Positions 22,590 through 33,591 are shown, counted from the first letter of the stretch. The stretch: DNA of 64,000 bases from Sepioteuthis lessoniana (GCA_963585895.1 OY757915.1:94190836-94254835), one strand, 5' to 3'. The notes: generated by a model not told the origin, from the letters alone. Made by a program: numbers and translations.

Positions 22590-23597
22590 ATATAAATTTT
22601 GTTGCACTAAAAGTCGTTCGTCTCCTTTCTTCAAAAGCTGTCACCCATTTCAATACTGCTGTTAAATTACGGTTTATTCTTTTACAAAACGTAGGAATAA
22701 ACCGGGCTTTTCGGGGCTTATAAAAATCCCCATACACGAGCTATATTCTTCGACCTAGAGAAAGAGTATGAGACCACTTGGAGGTATGGTATCATGAATG
22801 ACATGCTTAACCTGGGATTGAAAGTTAGACTTCCTAACTTTATAAAATCCTTTCTTTCAGACAGAAAATTCCAAGTCCGCATTGGCACAACATTATCAGA
22901 TATTCAAAATCATGAAGAGGGTGTTCCACAGTGGAGCATACTATCGGTAACACTTTTTAACATAAAAATTAACAGTATCACAAATTGCCTCAATCCTGGC
23001 ATTGATAAATATTTGTTTGTTGAGGACTTGTGCATTACTGCTTCATCCAAATATATTCGTTGAGCATAATGTCAATTACCACAGGGTATCAATAAAATAA
23101 ATAAATGGGAAATGATAAACGACTTTACGATCTCCAAAACCAAAACTCAGTCTGTGCATTTTTGCCAACTAAGAAAAATGCACAACAACCCAAACTTGAT
23201 GGATCAGAAATACCAGTTGTTAACCAATATAAATTCCTCGGCGTTATTTTTTTATAAAAAGCTTTCCTTCATTCTACATATTCAGTATTCAAAAGACAAA
23301 TGTAACAAAACATTGAAACTCCTTCTCACAAAGACTGGGGTGCAGATCAGCACACCTTGCTGAAGCTGTACAGAACATTAATCCGCTTCAAGATTGATTA
23401 TGGCTGCTTCATATATGGAGCAACCAGAAAAACTTACTTCAAACCATTAAATACTGTACACCATGAAGGATTGAGACTTACCTTGGGGGCTTTTAGAACA
23501 TCCCCAGCGTATGAACCTCCTCTAAAACTCAGAACTGTAAAATTATGACTACAATACTATTGTAAACTAAAATCACTCCCGACCAATCCAGCTCATG
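20792..23597 (-). mobile_element. I/Nimb-like LINE with 5' inversion, in the tRNA array
   Basis: The insertion is flanked by a perfect 12-bp target duplication ACTACCAAATCT (20780-20791 and 23598-23609). The 3' part runs on the minus strand, 22120 to 20792. It codes for an RNase H domain (IFTDGS, SAEIYA, IIHSDS, then HGKKVIFCWIPSHIGIQGN and NKADSLAQAA, the DEDD-type residues) and ends in the SINE-B-like tail, present twice (about 20897-20945 and 20792-20850). The 5' part is inverted: plus strand 22715-23597 codes for reverse transcriptase (FDLEKEYETTWRYGI, EEGVPQWSIL, FVEDLCI, LLKLYRTLIRFKIDYGCFIYG). It has stops and a degraded catalytic box. The outer end of the inverted part (CCAGCTCATGAC) continues into the start of the 3' part (CATGACAGC), as expected for twin priming. 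About 575 bp at the inner junction are unrelated. Confidence 0.85.
22140..22715. other. Unassigned DNA at the LINE inversion junction
   Basis: It contains CT-rich sequence, a run of CCTTA/CTTAC pentamers (22390-22490) and a (GTT)n tract (22551-22590). A minus-strand open frame of 67 codons at 22148-22351 has no recognised relatives. It may be filler captured at the inversion or a later insertion. Confidence 0.5.
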
Positions 23598-23642
23598 ACT
23601 ACCAAATCTGATCACTCCTTACTTAAAGAGAAAAAATAGAAC

Positions 23643-23716
23643 AGTCGACGTTGACGTAATTTTAAAATGCAGACTGTTGATTTGGAGTCAGCCGCGCAAC
23701 ACGTGCGCCACGGGTT
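23643..23716 (-). pseudogene. tRNA-Trp pseudogene, decayed
   Basis: First module after the LINE. The acceptor and anticodon parts are still traceable (GACTCCAAATCAACAG in minus sense). Confidence 0.55.
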
Positions 23717-23898
23717 CACATCAGCGGCCTAGATTCCTAATTCAGAATGAATATATAGTTCTGCCCGAGGAAAGAAAAGAATTCTTTGATCACTGAATAT
23801 TGATGTTATGAATTTTAATCAAAAGATTGCTTCCAAAAGCATGCTGCAAACATAGACAGAAAATCTTATCATTCATTATTTAATAGAGAAAAAAAAGT

Positions 23899-23970
23899 TG
23901 ACCTCAACGCGATTTGAATACGCAACCCCCTTATCAGGAGTCGAAAAAGCATATATTTCGTCACAAGGTC
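23899..23970 (-). pseudogene. tRNA-Trp pseudogene
   Basis: 72 positions long with a fair T arm (GCGTATTCAAATCGCGT), but the D arm is lost and the anticodon loop is altered (CGACTCCTGATAAG). Confidence 0.65.
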
Positions 23971-24165
23971 ATACACACTGATTTCTTAACTTATTCAGAA
24001 TGCGGATTGACTTCTGTCAGAATGATCACCGATAAGAAAAGGAATTCTTTGATCACTGAATATTAATGCTATGGATTCCTATCAAAAGATTTCTTCCAAA
24101 AGCATGCAGCAAAGTTTAGTAGCAAATCTTACCTTTCATTATTTAATAAACGAATATAGTACAGT

Positions 24166-24237
24166 TAACCGTGACATGTTATGACCATGAAACCATCTGA
24201 TCAAGAGTCAGACGCGCTGCCGTTGAGCCACAAGCAC
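24166..24237 (-). pseudogene. tRNA-Trp pseudogene
   Basis: The D arm and the 5' anticodon stem are kept. The anticodon loop reads CTCTTGA, so the CCA anticodon is gone. The T arm is decayed. Confidence 0.65.
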
Positions 24238-24415
24238 ACGACTGCTTCCGTATTCAGAAGATAGATTTACTTCTGCCAGAAAGATAAGTAAGAAGAACGG
24301 CAATTCTTTGATTACTGAATATTGATTCTATAAATTTCAATCAAAAACTTTCTTCCAAAAGCATACTGCAATCCTTCAGGGCAAATCTTACCACTCTTTA
24401 ATTAAAAGGAACAAC

Positions 24416-24487
24416 TGACCTCGACGTGATTTGAACACGTAACCTTCTGATCTGGAGTCAGACGCGCTGCCGTTGCGCCACAAGGCC
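24416..24487 (-). tRNA. tRNA-Trp (CCA), intact array copy
   Basis: 72 nt, reading GGCCTTG, D arm GCGC-AACGGCA-GCGC, anticodon stem TCTGA/TCAGA with loop CTCCAGA (anticodon CCA), T stem ACGTG/CACGT, acceptor CGAGGTC and discriminator A. All stems close, with two G-U pairs in the acceptor. A and B boxes are internal. TTTT follows within about 12 bases in minus sense, a polymerase III terminator. It is identical to the copy at 31506-31577. Probably functional, though array tRNAs may be silenced. Confidence 0.85.
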
Positions 24488-24682
24488 ATACAATAGAAAA
24501 CGGCTTCCTTATTCCGTACATAGACTTACTTCTGCCAGAACGATCGACGGGAAGAAAAGAAATTATTTTATCAATGAATATTTTTGTTATAATTTCAGTC
24601 AAAAGATTTCCTCCAAAAGCACCCAGTAACCTGAGCCAACAAATCCTATCAGAATTTTTTTAATGAGCGGAAATGGAAAGGC

Positions 24683-24753
24683 TGAACCCGTCGTGACTTG
24701 AACACGCAACGGCTTGACATGGCTAGATGCGCTGCCAATTAGTCACAAAATCA
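24683..24753 (-). pseudogene. tRNA-Trp pseudogene, H type
   Basis: Weak module (in minus sense GCGTCTAGCCATGTCAAGCC). It is similar to the one at 33785-33855, so this is a distinct decayed monomer type present twice. Confidence 0.55.
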
Positions 24754-24931
24754 CAACTAAAGACTTACTGCCTTATTCAGTACATAAATTTACTTCCTGT
24801 AGAACGATCAACCATAACAGCTCTCGAAGAGAACGATATAAAGTTACATACTGTTTCCATATTCAGAACATCGATCTGCTCCTGTCAAATCGAGCATAAA
24901 GGATTAAAACAATTCATTCTTTACTGAATAT

Positions 24932-25450
24932 TGTTGTATACTACAGCCATATTGATATCAATCAAAACAGTAATACAAATACATATTCAAATGCAGGCGG
25001 ACTCTTTCGTTTCGGATACGAACGGGTTTATTAATTCTTGGCTTCAGTCCACAATTCTTAAAGCATATGCTAACCATACTATGCTGACCCCACCCCAACG
25101 CGCAGCGTATCTTGCGATGTCTAAAATATCACTACATCTCTGTCGGCCGACATCCGAAAAACTCAACCACATACCTCAACGGTAGAAAACCCAACTGACG
25201 TCTTTTCAAAATCCTTAAATTCTCAGGACTATCTCTTCTGGGCATGAGGTCATCGACTCTCCAGTCTCATTTCCTGTCTGGGGATTTATTATGACAAATG
25301 GTGATTGTCATATCCTTTCCACGCTAGCGTAAAACTGCACCAACTGACTATGCTCCGGGACTAATAGTTCAAAGCCCTACCAAACTAAATGATAAAATAT
25401 AATCAACGAAAAATGATTAATATAAAAAATCATTCCTTAATTATATAACA
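24932..25450 (-). repeat. LTR, left copy
   Basis: 519 bp with TG..CA ends and a TGTT/AACA terminal inversion. It aligns by eye over its whole length with 28743-29290 and, inverted, with the solo LTR at 57500-58029. Confidence 0.75.
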
Positions 25451-25670
25451 CGCATTTCCTCCCCACAAAATAAAATAATTTTGTTATAGAAGATAACAAA
25501 ATATTTTTTAAACTAATGTACCGATGTGAATGGATTTTCCTTTTGTTTTTCTCTATTTTCTTCCTTTCCAATTTCGTAATATGTAACAATTATGCAATGT
25601 AACACTCTTCCTCATATCGACTTGACCAATAGAATTACAGTAACTACAAGAATAACTACAATAATTTGTG

Positions 25671-25958
25671 GAGGTGCCCGTGGTGTAATGGTTATCGTCG
25701 TAGGAAATGGACACGGCGACACAAGTTCAAATCCTGGACGAGACTGATTGCATTTTCACATAGCACTAATACCCTTGGGAAAGGTATGAATCCAATTATT
25801 CTCCCTCCAGCTATAGGTAAATAGTAGGGCAGACTGGGTTCTTCAGCCTTGGTGAGGCAACAAGTCTAGGAAAACTCTGAATTCAAACCTGTTAAACTCC
25901 GCTTAAAAAAATTGACCTTGTGTCATATCCTGCCCCAGCGGAGGGGGTGGTAAATATG
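25671..25958 (+). repeat. SINE-A inside the LTR element
   Basis: Full-length copy. A 17-bp direct repeat GTAACTACAAGAATAAC lies at its right edge and, 14 bases removed, at its left (about 25640-25656). The insertion postdates the host element. Confidence 0.8.
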
Positions 25959-28742
25959 GTAACTACAAGAATAACAATTCAAAAGAACATATAAAAACAA
26001 CACTATAAATCATTCAACTGTCCAAAAACTGAAAGTCAGTAAAAAAATTTTTTTGTTCGTATCGTCTTTCATTTTCTAATTTTTTTAATTAAAAAAAAAT
26101 TTTTGAAATATTTTCTGGTTCTTCTTTTCTTGTTTCCGTGTTTCCTTTGAGAGACAAAGCAGTTATTCTTTCTTGTGTCTCACTCTCTTTCTCCTTTTTT
26201 TTTCTTTTAATTTTTTCATTTTCTGGTTATTCTTTTCTTGTTTTCGTGTTTCTTTCGAGAGACAAAGCAGTGTCACACTCTCTTTCTCCTTTTTTTTTAC
26301 TTTTAATTATTTCATTTTCTGGTTCTTCTTTTCTTGTTTTCGTGTTTCTTTTGAGAGACAAAGCATTTAGTCGTTTATGTCCAAATGTCTATTTTTCCTG
26401 TGAATCTCTTTTAAACTTTAGTAATTACATTATTTTCCTTATCGGTGCATATTTCGTTTACTTTTCGTTTCTTCTTATCTTATGATTCAATGCCCATTTT
26501 ACTTTACCAATTGGCATGTCTCTTTTTCTCTTCAGTTTTTTTTCTTCTTTTTCACAGATCAATTGCTCATTATCTGTCTTTTACTCTTTTTGCTTTCCTT
26601 CTACATCCGTAACTCATAACTTCTAACCATTTTCTCTCGTAATCTCTGTCATTAATTTACATATATATTTGTCAATAACGCTCACTATCATTGTCCGTGC
26701 CCCTGTACATTTTCCATATAGCGTCATTTCACAACTAAGCATTGCTCGTAATCAAACCATGGTAAATGTGGTAAAACTTCCCAGGAACCTATTTTTCTTT
26801 CCAACCAACGCAAACCGTTCCCGTTTTCGTCCCCCTTTTCTTCAACTTTTGACCACTGTCAATCGGTCTCTCTCTCATCTTTTCAATAGCTAGCCAGTAC
26901 CTTTTCTCTTTTTCTTTCAGCAAGTATCTCTACAAAAGTATGGCTCGTATCCAGCCATCATTTCTTCATTTTTACTTATTCCGACCACAACAACACAATA
27001 CTAGTTTCTTGCTTACTTCCAAAGATGAGTTAAAATAACCTGGAGGTTATTTCCTAAACAAACCAAACCTTTTACTCTGTCCACTGCTTTTTTTTCCACT
27101 GACCCTCGGTCTATCTTCTTTCTCTTTATCAATAGTTAACGAGGTAACTTTATATATTTATCTATTTAGTCAACTATATATCTCCCTCAAGAACAATTCA
27201 AAACCGAGTCCATAAATTTTTCGGTAAATATAACGAGATACGTCAAGATTTTGCATACATACTCCCTAATTTCCCATCCCCTGTTTCAAAATATCCTCTT
27301 CAACACAATGGTCTGGCCTCTTACCAAACTCCCAAATTCTCGATCCCATTCTAGGGGGACCTTCACAACCCGGTCTGGCCATTAACCAAAACCTCAAATA
27401 AAATCTGAAACCCATTCTAAGGGAAGGGAGACTTCATAGAACACTTCCAATGTCTTCAACTTTTCCAAACTTCAAACCCGTTCCACAGACCTAACTACAG
27501 ATCCAAAGGTAATTCAACATTCTCCAGACAACATATCGTCGATTCCCGGATCCTTCCGGAGCTCGGATTAAAATCCCAATGCCAAATTACGATGCGTTCC
27601 GATAGCATCCACAAGTTGTTACAACAAAATTTCATTCACAAAAATGTCGTTTACTATTAAAGTTCATTCAAGAAAAGCACAAAATTCTCATTGTCCCCCA
27701 ATTCAAAACTTGCTTTTACAACCTGTCACTTTTTGACATATCACAGAAACAATATTTTCTGTTTCTTTCTCTTTTTTCTTTCCTTCTTTCATTCCCTTCG
27801 TGATTCATAGTCCCAAAACATAGCAGTAAGCTGTATCAGCTCATATGTAAAATATACTGGATTTTATCACCGATTTCTAATTTTCTTTTATGATTATTTA
27901 AATTCTATTGGACCCGACTCTTAAAACATTGATACAACTAATTTTTTTTCATAATTAGCTAAATTTTACCAACGCAAACCAGGAAATTCAAGGATACACA
28001 GAAAGAAGAAAAATTGCTTTTCGTAATTTGACCAATGTACATACCACTTTTCCTTTTTTTTTTTTTTTACGTAATTAAATAAATTCTGTCGGATACGAAC
28101 CACCAAACTTAAGAACTGAGAGAAAGACATAAAATTTATACAACTAGCAAATACCTTATTTTTCTTTTGTTTTTTTAGTTTCATGCCTTCTTCTCGATTC
28201 TTTTGTTCTAATTTTTCCTTCTTCGTTCTGGGGCCTTGTGTCGAACATTTTTTCTTCTTTTTTCTAACCTGTTGCTTGTCTTTTAATATTTGGCGTTTTT
28301 CTTTTCTCCGCTCTTCTTGGTTGGGGTGCCGCATTTTTCTTGTCTTTGGAGTTGAGTTCTTTTCTTTCCATTGTCTCCATCTTCGGCTGGGGTAGCACAG
28401 TTTGTTTGGTTTTTTTTTTTGGGGGGGGTGTAGTTTTTTTTAGTTGATTTCTTTACTTTCCACTGTTTCCTTCTTCGGCCGGGGTAGCACAGTTGTTTTT
28501 CTTTTTTCTTTTAATTTTTTGTTTTTTAGAGTTTAGGTTCATATTGTTCATCTTACGTTCTCTCTCTCTCCCACCTGAAACAACAGTCGCGTAAAATTGG
28601 TTTCCATCTTTCTTTGCTGCTTCTAATCGACTAAAGTACCGTGAATCGTAGAGTAGATTACCCAACTTCAAAATCAATCTATGTCTTCCTTTTTTTCTTC
28701 TTGCAAAAGACATAGCAAGTCACTGGGCACCAACTAACATTA

Positions 28743-29290
28743 TGTTGTACAGATTTGGTAATGTCAGTCACAACAGTGATACATATACATGTACAAATAC
28801 AGGTGGACTCTTTCATTTCAAATACGAACGGGTTTATTAATTTCTGGCTTAGGTCCATGGCGACACGAGGAGAGAGACACAATTCTTAAAAGCCTATGTT
28901 AACCATACTATGCTGACCCCACCCCAACGCACGGCGAATCTTGTGATGTCTAAGATCTAAATTCATCCCTACCAGTCGAGATCCGAAAAACTCAACCGCG
29001 TGTCTCAACGGTAGAAAACCCAACTGACGTCTTTTCAAAATCCTCAAAATCTCAGGACTATCTCTTCTGGGCATGAGATCTTCCATACTCCAGCCCCATT
29101 TTCCCTCAGGGGGTTTATTATGACACATGGTGATTATCAAATCCTTTCCGCCCGCGCGTAAAACTGCACCAACTGAATATGCACCGGGACTAAGACACCC
29201 GAATATTTCAAAGCCCTACCAAACTGAATGATAAAATATGATTAACTAAAAATGAGTAACATGAAAAAAATCATTCCTTAATTATATAAC
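28743..29290 (-). repeat. LTR, right copy
   Basis: 548 bp, in the same orientation as the left copy. After it the sequence returns to tRNA-array spacer (GGTAACTTCCAAAAGGTTGC). No clear target duplication flanks the pair. Confidence 0.75.
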
Positions 29291-29366
29291 GCTTTGACTT
29301 TCTGTCCATTGGTAACTTCCAAAAGGTTGCTGCAAAAATATTATCACCCTTTGTACAATAAATAGT

Positions 29367-29438
29367 TTACCACGACGTGATTTGATCACGTAACCTTCGA
29401 ATCTGGAGAGAGACGCGCTGCCGTTGCGCCACAAGGCC
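29367..29438 (-). pseudogene. tRNA-Trp pseudogene, B type
   Basis: 72 nt with CCA in the loop, but the anticodon stem is mismatched (TCTCT/TTCGA). The T arm is good. First module after the LTR element. Confidence 0.7.
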
Positions 29439-29620
29439 ACTTGTATGTTCAGTTTCCTTATTTAGAACATGGATTTACTTCTGCAGGAACGATCAACGGG
29501 AAGAAAAGCAATTCTTGCCTTGCTGAATATTGATGTTATGAATTTCGGTCAAAATATTTCTTCCAAATTAGTGTGGCAACCATTGATACTAATTCTTTCA
29601 AATTCATACGAAAGAAAGAG

Positions 29621-29693
29621 TCGAGCCGAACATGATTTGAGCAGAAAACTTTCTGATCAACAGTCAGACGTGCTGCCGTGGAGCAACAAGGCC
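29621..29693 (-). pseudogene. tRNA-Trp pseudogene, C type
   Basis: Carries the C-type loss in the T arm and an inserted base in the anticodon region (TGACTGTTGATCAG). Confidence 0.65.
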
Positions 29694-29871
29694 GTACATA
29701 TAGTACTTTTTCCTTAATCAAAACTTAGATTCTATTCTGCTTGAACGATCAACAGGGAAAACATCAGTTACTTGATCAATGAATACTGATGCAATGAATT
29801 TCAGTAAAAAGATTTCTTTAAGAAGAATGCGACAAACTTTGGCTCCAAATCCTATCACACCTTATTTCTCT

Positions 29872-30546
29872 CGAGGCAGGACTCAACTCCACGAATTTTC
29901 TTCAAAATTCCCAAAATCCTCCACGCGCTTCCGGTGCGTGACGTCATTTGCACTTTCTAACCTTGTTTCCCATCTGGGCTATTGTGACATCTCTGAGTGA
30001 CACGTCTGCTCGGCGTGCACGCGCGTGAACACCTGTTTTATTGTTGCACCTAAGTAACCCATGCACTGAGCCGAAAGGTTCTCAGCCTAACTAAACCCAA
30101 AGGCATAAAACGAAATCCCTCGGCCATTATATTACATTCCTGCTGAACTAACATAAGGGAGGAATCAGCCATAATAGCTCTCAAATTTGAAGGACATAAA
30201 GTTACACACCCATATCACACCAAGATATCTCCCAAAACCATGCAGGAAAATTTGGCCACAAATCTTAACTCTTATTTTTTTTAATAAGCAAACAGAAAAC
30301 AGCTGAAGTCTACGTGATTTTAACACGGAACATGGCAATCAGGCGTTACAGGCCACAAGAGACAATAATGATACTGTTTCCTTACTCAGAACATATATCT
30401 ACTTCTGTCAAATCGAGCATAAACGATTAAAAACAATCCTTTCTTAGCTGAATATTGATGCGATGAGTTTTAATCCAAAGCTAACTTCCAAAAGCTTGCT
30501 GCAAAAATTTCCTTCAAAAGATTATAAGTCTTTCTACAATAGATAG
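29872..30546. repeat. Duplicated array segment, copy 1
   Basis: This matches 34176-34868 at what looks like 95% identity or better, offset about 4.3 kb. It comprises the last ~300 bp of a type 2 LTR (to about 30167), an A-type tRNA module (30303-30362) and spacer. Copy 2 holds the complete LTR, so the duplication followed the LTR insertion. Confidence 0.8.
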
Positions 30547-30547
30547 T

Positions 30548-30619
30548 TGTCAGCGACGTGATTTGAACACGTAAACTTCCGATCGGGAGTCAGACGCGCT
30601 GCCGTTGCGCCACAAGGCC
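30548..30619 (-). pseudogene. tRNA-Trp-like gene with anticodon CCC
   Basis: 72 nt. The D arm and anticodon stem (TCTGA/TCGGA, one G-U) close, but the loop reads CTCCCGA, giving anticodon CCC (glycine) on a tryptophan body. The 3' acceptor strand (CGCTGAC) pairs less well with GGCCTTG. Most likely a drifting pseudogene. Confidence 0.7.
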
Positions 30620-30701
30620 ATTTACACGAACTGTTATGATATTCAGAAGATAGATTTACTTCTGCCGGAACGACTCCTATTTCAGCAAACGAAAGAAAAA
30701 G

Positions 30702-30776
30702 AGTCGGGTAGAAAATGATTTGAGCAGAAAACTTTCTGATATACAGTCAGACGTGCTGCCATTGCGCCATGAGGCC
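30702..30776 (-). pseudogene. tRNA-Trp pseudogene, C type
   Basis: Standard C-type module (TCATGGCGCAATGGCAGCAC in minus sense), without a usable T arm. Confidence 0.65.
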
Positions 30777-30969
30777 GTAAATATAGTACTTTTACCTTAA
30801 TAACAAGTTAAATTCAGTTCTGCCAGAACGATCAACGGGGAAAAACATCAATTCCTTGATCAATGAATACTGATGCTATGAATTTCAGTCAAAAGATTTC
30901 TTTAAGAAGAATGCGACAAACTTTCGCTCCAAATCCTATCACACCTTATTTAATAAGCGAAAATAGAAC

Positions 30970-31330
30970 AACGAGATTTGCACACCAAAACTTCTTATAA
31001 GATTTCAGCCGCACTGCCTTTGCACCAAAAGAAAACAATACCGGTACTGCTTCTTCACTCAGAACATAAATCGACATCAGTCAAAACGATTGTAAGAGAT
31101 TAAAATCAATTTCTTCACAATAAAACATGAATGCTATTAGTTTCACTCCAGGGATTGCTTCCAAAAGCTTGCGGAAAACATAGGCTGAAAATTCCCTCAC
31201 ACTTTATTTAATTAGCTAAAACAGGGCACTTGACCTCAGCATGATTTGAACAAAAATATGAACAGCTGATTTCTATGTGATTTAAACACGGAATGTTAGG
31301 GGCATTGCAGTTGCGCCAAAAAAACACAAT
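30970..31330 (-). pseudogene. Three decayed tRNA-Trp modules (D, E and A types)
   Basis: A D module lies at about 30970-31030 (GCACTGCCTTTGCACCA in plus sense). An E module starts at 31219 and breaks off after 32 bases, fused to an A module at 31261-31330. The fusion suggests unequal exchange within the array. Confidence 0.6.
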
Positions 31331-31505
31331 AGCCATATTGTTTCCTTACTCAGATCTACTTCTGTCAAATCGAGTATAAAGGATTAAAAACAATTGTTCC
31401 TTTACTGAATATTGATGTTTAGAGTTTTAATCCAAAGCTAACTTCCAAAATCTTGCTGCAAAAATTTCGCTCAAAACGTTATCGCCCCTTTATAAAATAA
31501 ACAGT

Positions 31506-31577
31506 TGACCTCGACGTGATTTGAACACGTAACCTTCTGATCTGGAGTCAGACGCGCTGCCGTTGCGCCACAAGGCC
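31506..31577 (-). tRNA. tRNA-Trp (CCA), intact array copy
   Basis: Identical over 72 nt to 24416-24487: all four arms close, the loop is CTCCAGA and the discriminator is A. In minus sense a TTTT lies about 10 bases past the 3' end. Identity across more than 7 kb of decayed neighbours suggests gene conversion, recent duplication or selection. Confidence 0.85.
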
Positions 31578-31770
31578 ATATAGTGGATAGTTTTCGTTAT
31601 TTAGCACATAGATTTACTTCTGCCGGAACGATCAACGGGAAGAAAAGCAATTCTTGGATTACTAAATATTGATGTTATGAATTTCGGTCAAAATGTTTCT
31701 TCCAATTTAGTGTGGCATATTTTGTCGCTAATTCTTAAAACTCCTTATTCAACAAACGAAAGAAAAAAAG

Positions 31771-32240
31771 TCGAGCAGAACATGATATGAGCACATGGTT
31801 TTGACTTCAATTGGGTCACCTATGGTGTTAGGCTTTCTTTTCGGTGCCCACACCAAAATGAGGACCACAGATTTCGTGTGTCCTTATATTTTCCTATCTA
31901 GGTTTTAACTCACGTCTTTACCTCTTCTCATCCGGCTGATGACTCACTTTCAAACCTAATTCGTCCACTTTAGTTCCGGTAAGTGACGGACGGACGGACG
32001 GACATATCTGTGCCCGGTTGTTCTACCTCTGCACAGAAGATTTCCCGTTTTCTCTAGTCATTTGTTATTATAGTTGTCATTCAACCGTGACTGACTGACC
32101 TACATCCAGTACTTTGGTCTTACTGACTTTAGACACATTGTTAGATTTAGATTTTTTTTTATTATTATTTTTCTTGTCTCTCTTTCCATCGACAGAAACT
32201 AGTTTCTCGTTCTCTTTATAATTTCGACCTACGATATCAC
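31771..32240. repeat. GGAC-rich array repeat, copy 1
   Basis: It cuts off a C-type tRNA module at 31771-31800. It contains CACACCAAAATGAGGACCAC, GTTTTAACTCACGTCTTTAC and the short tandem GGACGGACGGACGGAC. It recurs at 35393-35660 and 35820-36160, always followed by an F-type tRNA module. No coding frame or known class. Confidence 0.7.
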
Positions 32241-32432
32241 GTAGAAAGAAAAGAAATTCTTTCATCACTAAATATTGATGCTATGAATTTCAGTCAAAAG
32301 ATTTATTCCAACAGCATCTTGCAATCGTACACATCAAATCTTAACCATCACTAATTACAAATTCCCAAAGCATCTTGCCATCTTTCACATCAAATATTTA
32401 CCATCACTAATTAAAAAGCGTAAAAACAACAG

Positions 32433-33066
32433 CTGACGTCGACGTAGTGGAAACACGGACCTTTCTCATCAGGCGTCACGCATGCAGCCGTTGTGCTACC
32501 AGACCACAAGACCAAGCGTGTTTCCTCATTCAAAATATAGATTGACTTCTGCCAGAATAATTTAATGGGTCGAAAAGACTCTTTCAGAACTAAATATTGA
32601 TACTATGCATTTCAATCAAAAGATTACTCCATGCTGTAAAATTTGGCCACAAATTTTATCACTCCTTTTTTAATAAGCGAAAATAAAACAACTGATGTTG
32701 ACGTGATTTAAACAAACATTTATTCTAGAGTAGGACACGTTGCCTTCTAGCCATAAGGTCTCTGGCGCTGCAGCTTTACCTTTATCTAAACAGTTTTCAT
32801 TCTGCCATAAGGATCAGTGGAACGAAATGCAATTTCTTGTTCAATGAATACTGATGCAATGAATTTCAATCAAAACATTGCTTTCCAATAGATCTTGCAA
32901 ACCTTCTCAACAAATCTTATAACTCCTTATATAATGAACAAAAATAGAACAGCTGACCTCTACGTGATTTCAACACGGAACGTCCGAGGCGTTGCCGTTA
33001 CGCCACAAAGACACCATAGCGATACTTTTTCCTTACTCAGATGTGCTGCCGTTGTGCAACGAGGCC
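32433..33066 (-). pseudogene. Four decayed tRNA-Trp modules (F, G, A, C types)
   Basis: F is at about 32433-32511 (GTTGTGCTACCAGACCACAA), G at 32692-32762, A at 32952-33010 and a truncated C at 33035-33066. The spacers keep the array landmarks. Confidence 0.6.
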
Positions 33067-33251
33067 GTTAATATAGTACTTTTACCTCAATCACAACTTA
33101 GATTAAATTCTGCCAGTACTATCAACGAGGGAAAACATCAATTCTTTGATCAATGAATACTGATGCTATGAATTTCCGTCAAAATTTCTTGCAGAAGAAT
33201 CCGACCCACTTTGTCTCCCAATCATATCACACCTTATTTAATAAGCGATAA

Positions 33252-33320
33252 CAGAACTACGGGATTTGTACACGCAACCTTTTGATAAGACTTCAGTCAC
33301 ACTGCCTTCGCACCACAAGA
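33252..33320 (-). pseudogene. tRNA-Trp pseudogene, D type
   Basis: D module with an altered T arm (GGTTGCGTGTACAAATCCCG in minus sense) and no CCA anticodon. Confidence 0.6.
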
Positions 33321-33519
33321 AAACAATAGCTGTACTGCTTCTTCACTCAGAACATAAATCGACATCAGTCAAACCAATCATAAGAGATTAAAATCAATTA
33401 TTTCACTCGTGAACATTGAAGGTATTAGTTTCAGTCCAAATATTGCTTCCAAAAGCATGCGGAAAACACAAGCAGAAAATCATATCACACACTATTTAAC
33501 TAGCGGAAAATGTAACACT

Positions 33520-33591
33520 TGACCTCGACGTGATTCGAACACGTAACCTTCTGATCTGGAGTCAGGCGCGCTGCCGTTGTGCCACAAGGTC
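33520..33591 (-). tRNA. tRNA-Trp (CCA), near-intact array copy
   Basis: 72 nt: acceptor GACCTTG/CGAGGTC (closer to the usual animal GACCTCG than the other copies), anticodon CCA, T loop TTCGAAT, and a T stem that closes fully. There is one mismatch in the D stem (GCAC/GCGC) and one at the top of the anticodon stem (CCTGA/TCAGA). It could be functional or a young pseudogene. Confidence 0.65.

Larger units (their letters stand above)
24932..29290 (-). mobile_element. LTR-bounded element without recognisable genes (LARD-like fossil)
   Basis: Two direct LTR copies, 24932-25450 and 28743-29290, both start TGTTGTA and end TTATATAAC in plus sense. They bracket 3.3 kb. Minus-strand orientation is suggested by a purine-rich tract (GTGGGGAGGAAATG, about 25455-25470) beside the left LTR and a TGGTGCCCAGTGAC primer-site-like motif (about 28720-28733) beside the right LTR. 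The interior is T/C-rich on the plus strand, with short tandem repeats (about 100 bp, three times, 26112-26370; about 90 bp, three times, 28312-28495), and carries a SINE-A. No gag or pol was recognised. The LTRs differ clearly, so the insertion is old. It sits inside a tRNA-array monomer. It looks like a non-autonomous family. Confidence 0.75.

Noticed and set aside
29938-29946. TGACGTCA as promoter of a host gene
   Set aside because: It belongs to a dispersed LTR, with a second copy at about 34247, and no host gene follows.
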